A program made the position numbers and the translations under genes. The notes below the pieces were generated by a model. The model was not told where the DNA came from. It ran no database searches and saw only the letters and a program-made list of their open reading frames with translations. Shown in pieces: positions 1-8,424 of a stretch of DNA of 38,084 nucleotides. The stretch's first letter is position 1; each line of letters starts with the position of its first letter. Location: contig CANHCC010000003.1 in the NCBI GenBank assembly GCA_947459115.1, positions 1 to 38,084 of the forward strand. Reading direction: 5' to 3'. This DNA comes from Bacteroidota bacterium. Its GTDB lineage: Bacteria > Bacteroidota > Bacteroidia > J057 > RFSG01.

Positions 1-22
1 ACAAACATAGGGAATCGCTCGG

Positions 23-152
23 CTTGGTGCAAGTATCCGCTTGGTGCAAGCCCCTGCTTGGTGCAAGCCCCTGCTTGGTGCAAGCCCCTGCTTGGTGCAA
101 GCCCCTGCTTGGTGCAAGCCCCTGCTTGGTGCAAGCATCCGCTTGGTGCAAG
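23..152. repeat. 17-bp tandem hairpin array (family A), 8 copies
   Basis: Eight copies of the 11-mer CTTGGTGCAAG start at 23, 40, 57, 74, 91, 108, 125 and 142, an exact 17-bp period. The arms GCTTG and CAAGC are reverse complements around a GTG loop. Six-base segments between cores vary (tatccg, cccctg five times, catccg) while the core does not. The same repeat occurs twice after the adjacent transposase gene and six times near 33.6 kb. Short reading frames through it are by-products of the repeat. It resembles REP/BIME arrays in layout, but the repeat sequence is not one I recognise. Confidence 0.95.
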
Positions 153-166
153 CGATGCATTTGTCC

Positions 167-198
167 TTGCGTTCCCCATACCCCATGTCGTATGTTTG
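167..198 (+). promoter_or_regulatory. Putative Bacteroidota-type promoter for the RAYT gene
   Basis: TATGTTTG at 191-198 fits the TANNTTTG -7 element, and TTG at 167-169 lies 21 bp upstream as a -33 element. The implied start leaves a leader of about 20 bases before the ATG at 224. The element sits immediately after the last repeat copy, so the array lies just upstream of the promoter. This is a pattern match only. Confidence 0.5.
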
Positions 199-223
199 CC
201 AGAAACACTAAAACTAAATACTT

Positions 224-937
224 ATGAAAAAAACAGTTGAATTCAAACCCGGGCTTTTTTACCACGAAGTTTTAAAAGCCAATTCTGATGGAATCCTATT
301 CAGGGATGCAGAAGACCGAAATTTCTTTCTCAACAAAATCCGAGCCTTCATCCTGCCCTGCTGTGAGGTCTGGGCTTATGTGATCTTGGGAAATCATGTC
401 CATTTGTTACTTAGGCCGCATCCCAAAGAAATCTTGGCCCGGCTTCCGTTGCAATTACACTTGCTGGATTTAGATTTGAGCATCGCAAATCTAAAAGAAT
501 ACCTGCAAAAGGATTTTAACTTAAGGCCACCTTACGCACTGAAGCCTTTTCAAGGCTCGATTCACTTCCAGATTCGGTATTGCATCAGAAGTATTAAACA
601 TTCCTACGACCAGTATTCCAAAAGAAAATACGAAACCAAAGGAGTGTTATGGTCCAGAGATAAGTTCACCAAAGAACTACCAACCGTTGAAGACATTGCT
701 CGAACGGTTCTGTATATTCATAAAAATCCGGTGTTTCATGGAATGGTGGATCAGCCAGAGGATTGGCAGCATTCCTCTTACCATGAAATCTTGGGAGGAG
801 AAAATCGAATGGTCATGCGGGAAGATGTTTTGAGTTTATTTAGAAATGAAGAGACCTTTCAAAGAGAACACTTTGCGACGGCTTCTGAGTTTGGGAGAAA
901 ACCCTCTCAGCAAAAAGTAGCCTTGCTAAATCGGTAA
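224..937 (+). CDS. IS200-like Y1 transposase, RAYT type (family 1)
   Basis: A 237-residue protein of the Y1 transposase/REP-associated tyrosine transposase group, which are single-strand HUH nucleases. The HUH motif is visible as H58-V-H60 in a hydrophobic strand (AYVILGNHVHLLL). The catalytic tyrosine is probably Y128 or Y131 in the helix SIKHSYDQYSKRK, followed by the usual G-x-LW-x-R-x-KF segment and a Y-I-H-x-NP-V motif near 164-170. Length is normal and the frame is intact. No IS-type terminal inverted repeats are evident. Instead family A hairpins lie on both sides (eight upstream, two downstream starting 15 bp after the stop), the typical RAYT/REP arrangement. The start at 224 follows a plausible promoter. 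Whether it acts on the flanking repeats is inference. Confidence 0.88.
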   Translation: MKKTVEFKPGLFYHEVLKANSDGILFRDAEDRNFFLNKIRAFILPCCEVWAYVILGNHVHLLLRPHPKEILARLPLQLHLLDLDLSIANLKEYLQKDFNLRPPYALKPFQGSIHFQIRYCIRSIKHSYDQYSKRKYETKGVLWSRDKFTKELPTVEDIARTVLYIHKNPVFHGMVDQPEDWQHSSYHEILGGENRMVMREDVLSLFRNEETFQREHFATASEFGRKPSQQKVALLNR

Positions 938-951
938 TTAGAAAGTTACCG

Positions 952-979
952 CTTGGTGCAAGCCTCCGCTTGGTGCAAG
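952..979. repeat. Family A hairpin repeat, 2 copies
   Basis: CTTGGTGCAAG at 952-962 and 969-979, again 17 bp apart, with intervening bases cctccg. They close the downstream side of the RAYT gene and sit 15 bp before the first TGTCA box of the groES upstream region. Confidence 0.95.
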
Positions 980-993
980 CCAAAACTAACCTT

Positions 994-1069
994 CTGTCAC
1001 CCCACTGTCAGATTTATTGTCATCCTGTCAGGTTTTAGAAGTAAAATCCATTGTGGCACATTATTCGAT
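994..1069 (+). promoter_or_regulatory. groESL control region: four TGTCA boxes and a sigma54-like element
   Basis: TGTCA occurs at 995-999, 1006-1010, 1018-1022 and 1026-1030, three of the four as CTGTCA, spaced 11, 12 and 8 bp. About 25 bp further on, TGGCAC at 1054-1059 matches the -24 half of a sigma54 promoter, and TCGAT at 1065-1069 lies where the -12 element (TTGCW) would be. The GG and G positions have the correct spacing but the conserved C is replaced by A. A start near 1080 would leave a leader of about 27 bases. No CIRCE element is present. Assignment to sigma54 or to any particular activator is inference. Confidence 0.45.
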
Positions 1070-1092
1070 AAGGGCAGGAAAACTAATTTTTT

Positions 1093-1098
1093 AGGAGG
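1093..1098 (+). promoter_or_regulatory. Strong Shine-Dalgarno of groES
   Basis: AGGAGG lies eight bases before the ATG at 1107. A full-consensus SD is uncommon in Bacteroidota and stands out from the other genes in this window. It fixes the groES start. Confidence 0.8.
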
Positions 1099-1106
1099 AA
1101 ATTAAC

Positions 1107-1382
1107 ATGTCAGTAAAAATCACACCATTAGCGGACAGAGTGCTGGTGGAACCCGCACCTGCCGAGGAAAAAACCGCTTCCGGAATCATTATCCCCGATA
1201 CGGCTAAAGAAAAGCCCCAAAAAGGCGTTGTTATCGCTGTGGGTCCAGGTAAAAAAGATGAACCTACCACTGTGAAAGTCGGAAATACTGTCCTTTATGG
1301 CAAATATTCCGGCACAGAAATCTCCGTTGAAGGGAAAGATTACCTCATCATGCGGGAGTCTGATATTTACGCAATAGTTTAA
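1107..1382 (+). CDS. groES: Co-chaperonin GroES
   Basis: A 91-residue Hsp10 that caps the GroEL ring during ATP-dependent protein folding in the cytoplasm. It begins with the family pattern ([12 protein letters not shown]), has the mobile-loop region with [15 protein letters not shown] near 23-37 and ends with the conserved [13 protein letters not shown] strand. Length is standard. groEL follows 30 bp downstream, so the two form the usual bicistronic operon, sharing the control region at 994-1069 and the strong SD. Confidence 0.98.
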   Translation: MSVKITPLADRVLVEPAPAEEKTASGIIIPDTAKEKPQKGVVIAVGPGKKDEPTTVKVGNTVLYGKYSGTEISVEGKDYLIMRESDIYAIV

Positions 1383-3065
<1,683 letters not shown>

Positions 3066-3090
3066 TTCTGCCAGACAGATAGAAAAAAGA

Positions 3091-3120
3091 AAGGCGTCTC
3101 GAAAGGGGCGCCTTTTTTGT
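3091..3120 (+). terminator. Rho-independent terminator of groESL
   Basis: A 10-bp stem (3091-3100 pairing with 3105-3114, two G-T wobbles) closed by a GAAA tetraloop, followed by a T-run from 3113. It begins 26 bp after the groEL stop. Confidence 0.93.
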
Positions 3121-3158
3121 TTTGAGGCAAAAATGCTAATTTGAGATTGCGATTAATA

Positions 3159-3189
3159 TTGGGCAATCAGAAAGGAATTCTTATATTTG
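3159..3189 (+). promoter_or_regulatory. Bacteroidota-type promoter of the T9SS cargo gene
   Basis: TTG at 3159-3161, then 20 bp, then TATATTTG at 3182-3189. This matches the -33 TTG / -7 TANNTTTG pattern well. It lies between the groEL terminator and the ATG at 3238, giving a leader of about 40-45 bases. Confidence 0.62.
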
Positions 3190-3237
3190 ATAGATAGAAT
3201 TCAACTACTGGAGATGGGGCATATCTGAACTTATAGA

Positions 3238-4776
3238 ATGCGCAATAGACTAAACCATACCATCAGGCTCGGGATATTTGTAATTGTATCCCTTCAATCA
3301 CTTTATGGCCAGTATGAAGATAGAAACTGGGTTTTTAATGTAAACCAGGGATTGAAATTTTTGCCGGACGGGAATGTTTCATTTTTTAGTTCTCTATTGA
3401 ATGATTCTATTTGGGATGGTTTTTCTCAAGCTTGCATTAGTAACCAAACTGGTGATTTGATGTTTTATTCAGGCACCCATGACTCTATTCCTCAACCATC
3501 AACTTCATTTAATTTCTTATTTGACAGAAATCATCAATATGTAAAGAACTCATTTAATCTATCTTCCTGGAGTGGGCAAACTCTGATTTTACCAGCAGAT
3601 ACGATTGAGCGTTTTTATCACTATTTTCATCAAACTTTATATGGGGCTCCTGAAGGCAGACCATTGTTCTACTCAGAAATTGATGCTTGGGGTAATGGGG
3701 GGTTAGGAGAAATTACATCTAATAAAAATATCAGAATATTTATCAATCCTACAGTAACAAATTTTACTTCTGTAAAACATGCCAACGGAAGAGATTGGTG
3801 GGTAATTGCTCATGAATATGGTACTAATCAATTTTTGATACTAAACACGGTACCAGGTGGTAATCATATCAAAAAATATCAATCAATAGGAGAAGTTTTT
3901 GGAAAATATGATAATGGAGGCTGGGGGAGTGGAGGGGGTGGAATTGGACGATTTGTTTTCAGTAAAAATGGTGAAAAATTAATTACATTATGTTTAGATG
4001 GTACAATTGATTTTTTTAATTTCGATAGATGTAATGGTATATTTAGCAACTACCGGAACATTAGACAGGGTACTATTGTTGGAACTGGAAATATTATTAT
4101 TTACGATGCATGCTTATCTCCTAACGGTAGATTTTTGTACACTTTAGGAGTCAATCCAATTTCTTCTAATAGATGCTATATAGACCAATATGATTTAAAT
4201 GCAGATGATATTTTAGCTAGCAGGGTTATTTTATATACTTCACCACACTTAAATGTTGAATTATACGGTATCTCATTAGCACCTAACGATAAGATATATT
4301 TTACAAAGAAAAATTCTGCACCTACTCCCAATTCTTTTCCAGGTCAGGATTATTTAGGTGTCATTCATCAGCCAGATAATAAAGGTTCGTTGTGTAATCT
4401 TGACTTGTATGGATTATACCTAAATGGAGGTAAATCTTCTTTGTCACTCCCACATATTCCTAACTTTCATTTAGGCCCTGTTGATGGAAGTATTTGTGAT
4501 TCGTTGGGTATTGATGCTGTTTCCTCATCGCCTCAATATACAACTCGTGAGAATAATATTTTAATTTATCCCAATCCTAATGAATATCTAAATTCAAAAC
4601 TTACAATCAATTATCCATCTTCAATTTACCATGTTATTATTTACGATGTAACAGGAAAATCCATCTGGGAACATATTGATGAAAATACTATTATTAATTT
4701 ACCAGAAAACCTAAATTCTGGAATGTATCGCGTGGTAGTATCGGGTGTTGGGAGTATAAATTGGATTGTAAATTAA
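3238..4776 (+). CDS. Secreted beta-propeller-like protein with T9SS sorting domain
   Basis: A 512-residue protein with an N-terminal signal peptide (hydrophobic stretch around 10-24, cleavage likely near LYGQ). The middle holds repeated aromatic/Gly segments resembling propeller blades (for example FVFSKNGEKLITLCLDGTI and ACLSPNGRFLYTLGV). The last 75 or so residues form a type A sorting domain: YPNPN, a strand pair with VIIYDVTGKSIW, and a terminal LNSGMYRVVV...WIVN. It is therefore expected to be exported by Sec and then through T9SS to the surface or medium. No catalytic residues are recognisable, so function is unknown. The gene is clearly more AT-rich than groESL and stands alone with its own promoter, so recent acquisition is possible but unproven. 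Confidence 0.85.
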   Translation: MRNRLNHTIRLGIFVIVSLQSLYGQYEDRNWVFNVNQGLKFLPDGNVSFFSSLLNDSIWDGFSQACISNQTGDLMFYSGTHDSIPQPSTSFNFLFDRNHQYVKNSFNLSSWSGQTLILPADTIERFYHYFHQTLYGAPEGRPLFYSEIDAWGNGGLGEITSNKNIRIFINPTVTNFTSVKHANGRDWWVIAHEYGTNQFLILNTVPGGNHIKKYQSIGEVFGKYDNGGWGSGGGGIGRFVFSKNGEKLITLCLDGTIDFFNFDRCNGIFSNYRNIRQGTIVGTGNIIIYDACLSPNGRFLYTLGVNPISSNRCYIDQYDLNADDILASRVILYTSPHLNVELYGISLAPNDKIYFTKKNSAPTPNSFPGQDYLGVIHQPDNKGSLCNLDLYGLYLNGGKSSLSLPHIPNFHLGPVDGSICDSLGIDAVSSSPQYTTRENNILIYPNPNEYLNSKLTINYPSSIYHVIIYDVTGKSIWEHIDENTIINLPENLNSGMYRVVVSGVGSINWIVN

Positions 4777-5114
4777 TATATGTAATAAAGAATATTGTTA
4801 TTAAATATACTAACGGCCCTCGCATAAGTCAGTAAATACAATATCTCCCATTCCAAATTCATAGATTAACTTTAACCCCACCACATTAGATTGACTCTTA
4901 ATCTAACTTCAGAAAATACCGCCAAATTCTATAGTAGGAAATCGAATTAATATTTACCGATTTCAAAATATAGATTAATTGATTATCAATAAAATAACCT
5001 CCCTCTTTTCGGACATCTTTCCTACCCCCTTGCCTTTCCCTCTACCATGGGTTTAAATTAGTATAAACAACACATTTGAATCTACTGATTTAACCAATCG
5101 CCTTTCTCAAAACC
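4777..5114. other. AT-rich intergenic region without recognised gene
   Basis: 338 bp with no credible reading frame and no strong terminator after the preceding gene. A weak hairpin (TTAGATT at 4886-4892 with AATCTAA at 4900-4906) is the only structure seen. CACATTTG at 5071-5078 is one mismatch from a -7 element ahead of the second transposase gene but lacks a partner -33 element. Confidence 0.6.
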
Positions 5115-5783
5115 ATGGCAGAAAAATATCAAAATAAATATCGCATCCCATCTATTCGCCTTCAAAACTGGGATTACCGCAGGGCAGGGGGTTACTTCAT
5201 CACGATCTGCACCAAGGGAAGACAACATTATTTTGGCCAAATACGAAATAAAAAAATGCATCTATCCCAGGTGGGTGTTATTGCAGATCTACTCTGGCAT
5301 GAAATTAAAAACCATTCCAAAAATGTAATCCTTGGGGAATTTGTGGTGATGCCAGATCACATTCATGGGATATTGATATTGACGGGGGATGGCGGCGATG
5401 CCAGGGATGGCAGGGATGCCGGGGATGCCGGGGATGCCGGCCCTGCACAGACAGGGCATGCGGTACAGACAGGGCATGCCCTGTCTCTTCCGCATGCCCC
5501 ATCCCCATCGCAATCGCAATCCCCATCCCCATCCCAATCCCAATCCCCACCCCCTATCGGCCGACAACGCTACCAAAACATCGGGAAAAATTCCGTTTCC
5601 TCTATTATCGGCAGCTACAAATCTGCGGTAACGAAACACGCCAATCGGCTGGGTTTTGAATTCGGATGGCAACCCCTGTTTTACGAAAGCATAGCCCGAG
5701 ACCCGGAATCGCTTGAACGAATTTCTCGATACATTCGAAACAACCCCATAAAATGGAAAGAAGACAATTTTTATAAAAAATAA
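5115..5783 (+). CDS. IS200-like Y1 transposase, RAYT type (family 2) with low-complexity insertion
   Basis: A 222-residue REP-element-mobilising-type transposase unlike the one at 224. The start IPSIRLQNWDYRRAGGYFITICTKGR is typical of this subgroup. The HUH motif is H82-I-H84 (VVMPDHIHGILIL), the tyrosine helix is SVSSIIGSYKSAVTKHAN with Y168, and the end is the conserved FYESIARDPESLERISRYIRNNPIKW. Between them, residues 91-149 are a Gly/Asp/Ala then Pro/Ser/Gln low-complexity stretch encoded by short DNA repeats, all in frame. That stretch includes a perfect 18-bp palindrome found again downstream. The nuclease core appears intact, so the insertion may be tolerated as a loop. Activity cannot be judged from sequence. 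Confidence 0.88.
   Translation: MAEKYQNKYRIPSIRLQNWDYRRAGGYFITICTKGRQHYFGQIRNKKMHLSQVGVIADLLWHEIKNHSKNVILGEFVVMPDHIHGILILTGDGGDARDGRDAGDAGDAGPAQTGHAVQTGHALSLPHAPSPSQSQSPSPSQSQSPPPIGRQRYQNIGKNSVSSIIGSYKSAVTKHANRLGFEFGWQPLFYESIARDPESLERISRYIRNNPIKWKEDNFYKK
5385..5561 (+). repeat. In-frame simple-repeat insertion inside the RAYT gene
   Basis: Three repeat blocks encode residues 91-149. The first is a run of 9-bp GGGATGCCG-like units (about 5385-5440, GDA/RDA in protein). The second is one partial and one complete GACAGGGCATGC palindrome unit (5449-5485). The third is 6-bp CCCCAT/CCCAAT units (about 5505-5555, PSPSQSQS in protein). Unit lengths of 9, 18 and 6 bp are all multiples of three, which keeps the frame open. 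Confidence 0.88.
5468..5485. repeat. Perfect palindrome GACAGGGCATGCCCTGTC, copy 1 (inside RAYT gene)
   Basis: The 18-mer is its own reverse complement. Five bases on the left and three on the right are also shared with the copy at 6001, making a 26-bp exact repeat (5463-5488 and 5996-6021). A half copy, GACAGGGCATGC, lies at 5450-5461. Confidence 0.95.
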
Positions 5784-5851
5784 TGAAAATATCAGGGGAT
5801 AATATTTAAAACATGGCCAATCCGGATGATGGCGCCATGATGCATTATGCG

Positions 5852-5995
5852 GGATCATCACGCATAAACGGATCATCCTGCATGCACGGATTATCATGCA
5901 TGCCTGGATAATCATGCATGCTTGCATAATCATGCATGCCTGGATAATCACGCATGCCTGGATAATCATGCATGCCTGGATAATCATGCATGCCC
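5852..5995. repeat. 18-bp tandem array (family B), 8 units
   Basis: Eight contiguous units of about GGATAATCATGCATGCCT start at 5852, 5870, 5888, 5906, 5924, 5942, 5960 and 5978. The first two are diverged and the later ones nearly identical. Each unit centres on CATGCATG, a self-complementary octamer. A further degenerate unit may precede 5852. Because 18 is a multiple of three, frames stay open on both strands (about 60 codons), but no start, export signal or gene-like composition supports a protein. The array begins 68 bp after the RAYT stop. Confidence 0.93.
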
Positions 5996-6000
5996 GTACA

Positions 6001-6018
6001 GACAGGGCATGCCCTGTC
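6001..6018. repeat. Palindrome GACAGGGCATGCCCTGTC, copy 2
   Basis: Identical to the copy embedded in the RAYT gene, including flanks (26 bp in all). It lies five bases beyond the 18-bp array and is followed to about 6080 by degenerate CCCAAT/CCCATA repeats similar to those inside the RAYT gene. Confidence 0.95.
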
Positions 6019-6084
6019 TCTACCCGCATATCCCACATATCTGGCATATCCCCAATCCCCATACCCATACCCAACATTTTCCCA

Positions 6085-6092
6085 TAAATTTG
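6085..6092 (+). promoter_or_regulatory. Possible -7 element for the PLP-enzyme gene
   Basis: TAAATTTG matches TANNTTTG and lies 19 bp before the ATG at 6112. No TTG is found at the expected -33 distance, where the repeat tail lies instead. Weak call. Confidence 0.35.
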
Positions 6093-6111
6093 CATCACAT
6101 TCAAAATCCGC

Positions 6112-7275
6112 ATGAACCTATCCCACATCCTCTTCGAACTGGGCGAAGACCGCGAAAATTATAAAAATGCCGTAAGCCCTCCGGTTTTCCAATCTTCAAA
6201 TTTCTGCTTCAACTCCGTTGAAGAAATGCGATCCAAACTCGCAGAGGAGATGGACTACCCCTTCTACACGCGTGGGCATAATCCAACGGTAGCGATTCTT
6301 CGTAAGAAACTGGCAGCACTGGAAGGAACAGAAGATGCCCTCGTATTTGGTAGTGGTAGCGCTGCGGTTGCGGCTGCCGTTCTTTCTCAGGTGAAATCCG
6401 GGGATCATATTGTTTCCGTCAAAAATCCCTACTCCTGGACAAACAAACTGTTCAATCGTTACCTCAAAAGATTTGGCGTGGAAACGACTTTCGTGGATGG
6501 CACAGACGCTGAAAATTATCGAAAAGCCATACGCCCTGAAACCAAAATCTTATACCTGGAAAGTCCAAATTCTTTCTCCTTCGAACTACAGGATATTGAG
6601 GCAGTGGTAAAAATTGCCCAAACCCATAATTGCGTCACCATCCTGGATAACTCCTACTCTACCCCACTCCACCAAAACGCTTCTGACATGGGCGTAGATA
6701 TAATTGTTCACTCGGCTACTAAGTATTTAAATGGTCATAGCGATGTCGTAGCAGGCTTATTATGTTGTAATCGAAAAATCGCAGAACATATTTTCGAAAC
6801 GGAATATATGAATACGGGGGGCATCCTATCGCCGCATGATGCCTGGCTCATGATACGGGGCTTGCGCACCTTGCCTTTACGTTTAAAACAAAGTACAGCG
6901 TCCACACATTGGTTACTGGAACAATTAGAAAAGCATCCAAAAGTCGAACGAATTCATTATCCTTTACATCCGAGTCACCCCCAATTTAAATTAGCACAGA
7001 AACAAATGACAGGAGCCGGAGGATTATTTTCGTTGACCCTCAAGGTCCATACACCAGAAGAAATTGATAAATTTTGTAATGCACTCCAACATTTTCTGAT
7101 TGCCTGTTCCTGGGGAGGCCATGAATCATTAGTATTTCCCGTAGCAGGACTATGTGATTCGGCTAATTATAGCACCTCACCACACCCTTGGAATATGGTA
7201 AGATTTTATATTGGCCTCGAAGAAAAAGAATATCTACTGCACGATATTGAACAAGCGCTCACACAATTAAAATAA
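6112..7275 (+). CDS. Trans-sulfuration PLP enzyme (Cys/Met metabolism family)
   Basis: A 387-residue fold-type I PLP enzyme related to cystathionine gamma-synthase, cystathionine beta/gamma-lyase and methionine gamma-lyase. Visible motifs are Y52-T-R54-GHNPT (phosphate-binding Tyr/Arg), SGSAA from 81 (cofactor phosphate), D179 in the strand TILDNSY (pyridine nitrogen), the Schiff-base lysine K204 in HSATKYLNGHSDVVAG, and near the end GGHESL and VRFYIGLE with the substrate-carboxylate Arg. Length is normal. Which reaction it performs (gamma-replacement or elimination) cannot be decided from these motifs. An ABC exporter begins 48 bp downstream on the same strand, so co-transcription is possible. 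Confidence 0.87.
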   Translation: MNLSHILFELGEDRENYKNAVSPPVFQSSNFCFNSVEEMRSKLAEEMDYPFYTRGHNPTVAILRKKLAALEGTEDALVFGSGSAAVAAAVLSQVKSGDHIVSVKNPYSWTNKLFNRYLKRFGVETTFVDGTDAENYRKAIRPETKILYLESPNSFSFELQDIEAVVKIAQTHNCVTILDNSYSTPLHQNASDMGVDIIVHSATKYLNGHSDVVAGLLCCNRKIAEHIFETEYMNTGGILSPHDAWLMIRGLRTLPLRLKQSTASTHWLLEQLEKHPKVERIHYPLHPSHPQFKLAQKQMTGAGGLFSLTLKVHTPEEIDKFCNALQHFLIACSWGGHESLVFPVAGLCDSANYSTSPHPWNMVRFYIGLEEKEYLLHDIEQALTQLK

Positions 7276-7323
7276 TAAGGCATTTAAACTCAATTATTGA
7301 ACAATACTCATACAACTAAAAGA

Positions 7324-8424
7324 ATGGCTCTGATAAAACTCAAGTATAACACCTATCTAATTATCGGCGCCATCCTATTGGGGGTTTCCTGTAAGCCGAA
7401 ATACGAATCCACGGAGGTACAAATGGAAGATATTACAGAAGCTGTATATGCATCCGGCATCATTAAAAGTAATAACCAATATAAAGTATATTCTACTGTT
7501 AATGGCATCATTGAGGAAGTATTAGTATCTGAAGGGGATAGCGTAAAAAAAGGCGATGTCTTATTTATTCTGAAAAGCGAAGCAACAAAATTAAATACAG
7601 AAAATGCGGCCTTAAATAAAGAATTTACAAGTTCAAATATAAATGGTGAAAAATTAGAAGAATGCAGAAATCAAGTTGAAATCGCATATAATAAAATGAT
7701 TCTAGATTCCATAAATATAGGTAGACAAAAAAAGCTATGGCAGCAGGAAATTGGCTCGAAATCCGAATTAGAACAAAAAGAATTAGTATATAATAATTCC
7801 CGAACAACTTATCTCACTGCATTAAATCAATATGAAGATTTAAAAAAGCAATTAAAGTTACAGGCAGATCAGGCGAAAAACATTTGGAAACTAAATGTAT
7901 CTCAATTAAAGGAATATGAAATTCGTGCAGCAAAAAATGGAATAATTTATGGGCTCTACATAGAAGCCGGAGAATGGGCGGGTCTTCAAAGAGAGCTGGC
8001 GCTTATTGGAGATGCGCATCAATTCATTCTTTCACTTCAGGTGGACGAACGGGATATTACCAAAATTCAAAAAAATCAGAAACTCTTTGTTTCGATGGAC
8101 AGCTATAAAAATCAAATATTTGAGGCCCTTGTTACAAAAATAAACCCAGCAATGAATGAGAAAAGTCGGACTTTCGAATTAGAAGCAACATTTATAAAAA
8201 GGCCTCCGGTATTGTATCCGAATTTAACGGCGGAAGCCAATATTATTATTTCAGAAAAACAAAATGTTCTGACCATTCCCAGAAATTATCTGGTGGCAGA
8301 CTCATTTGTATTATCTGAACATGGAGAAAAAATAAAAATTCATACCGGCTTAAAGGACTATCAAAAGGTTGAAGTATTAGAGGGGCTTAAACCCGGAGAA
8401 ATTATCCGGAAACCTCAACCATGA
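7324..8424 (+). CDS. Periplasmic adaptor lipoprotein of an ABC exporter (MFP/HlyD type)
   Basis: A 366-residue membrane-fusion (adaptor) protein. The ATG at 7324 is preferred over an in-frame TTG at 7297 because it directly precedes a lipoprotein signal: KLKYNTYLIIGAILLGVSC with lipid-carrying C23. Two half-motifs of a lipoyl-like domain (VNGIIEEVLVSEGDSVKKGD and KNGIIYGLYIEAGEW) flank a charged, coiled-coil-like hairpin at roughly residues 70-185. A beta-barrel domain and a membrane-proximal region ending LEGLKPGEIIRK follow, as in MacA-like proteins. Its stop overlaps the start of the permease gene by 4 bp (ATGA), indicating translational coupling. The substrate is unknown. Confidence 0.85.
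   Translation: MALIKLKYNTYLIIGAILLGVSCKPKYESTEVQMEDITEAVYASGIIKSNNQYKVYSTVNGIIEEVLVSEGDSVKKGDVLFILKSEATKLNTENAALNKEFTSSNINGEKLEECRNQVEIAYNKMILDSINIGRQKKLWQQEIGSKSELEQKELVYNNSRTTYLTALNQYEDLKKQLKLQADQAKNIWKLNVSQLKEYEIRAAKNGIIYGLYIEAGEWAGLQRELALIGDAHQFILSLQVDERDITKIQKNQKLFVSMDSYKNQIFEALVTKINPAMNEKSRTFELEATFIKRPPVLYPNLTAEANIIISEKQNVLTIPRNYLVADSFVLSEHGEKIKIHTGLKDYQKVEVLEGLKPGEIIRKPQP

Noticed and set aside
23-152. CRISPR-like repeat-spacer pattern
   Set aside because: Conserved cores of 11 bp with 6-bp variable parts are far too short for CRISPR repeats and spacers, and no cas genes are present.
24-240. Short reading frames through the first repeat array
   Set aside because: They encode the repeated 17-mer in shifting frames and have no other support.
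983-1106. CIRCE (HrcA) operator upstream of groES
   Set aside because: The TTAGCACTC-N9-GAGTGCTAA inverted repeat is not present.
5289-6128. Long minus-strand frame opposite the second RAYT gene and its repeats
   Set aside because: It is antisense to a clear Y1 transposase and its composition comes from simple repeats whose unit length preserves open frames.
5845-6164. Small plus- and minus-strand frames across the 18-bp array
   Set aside because: Both strands are open because the unit is six codons long. No start context, domain or neighbour supports a protein.
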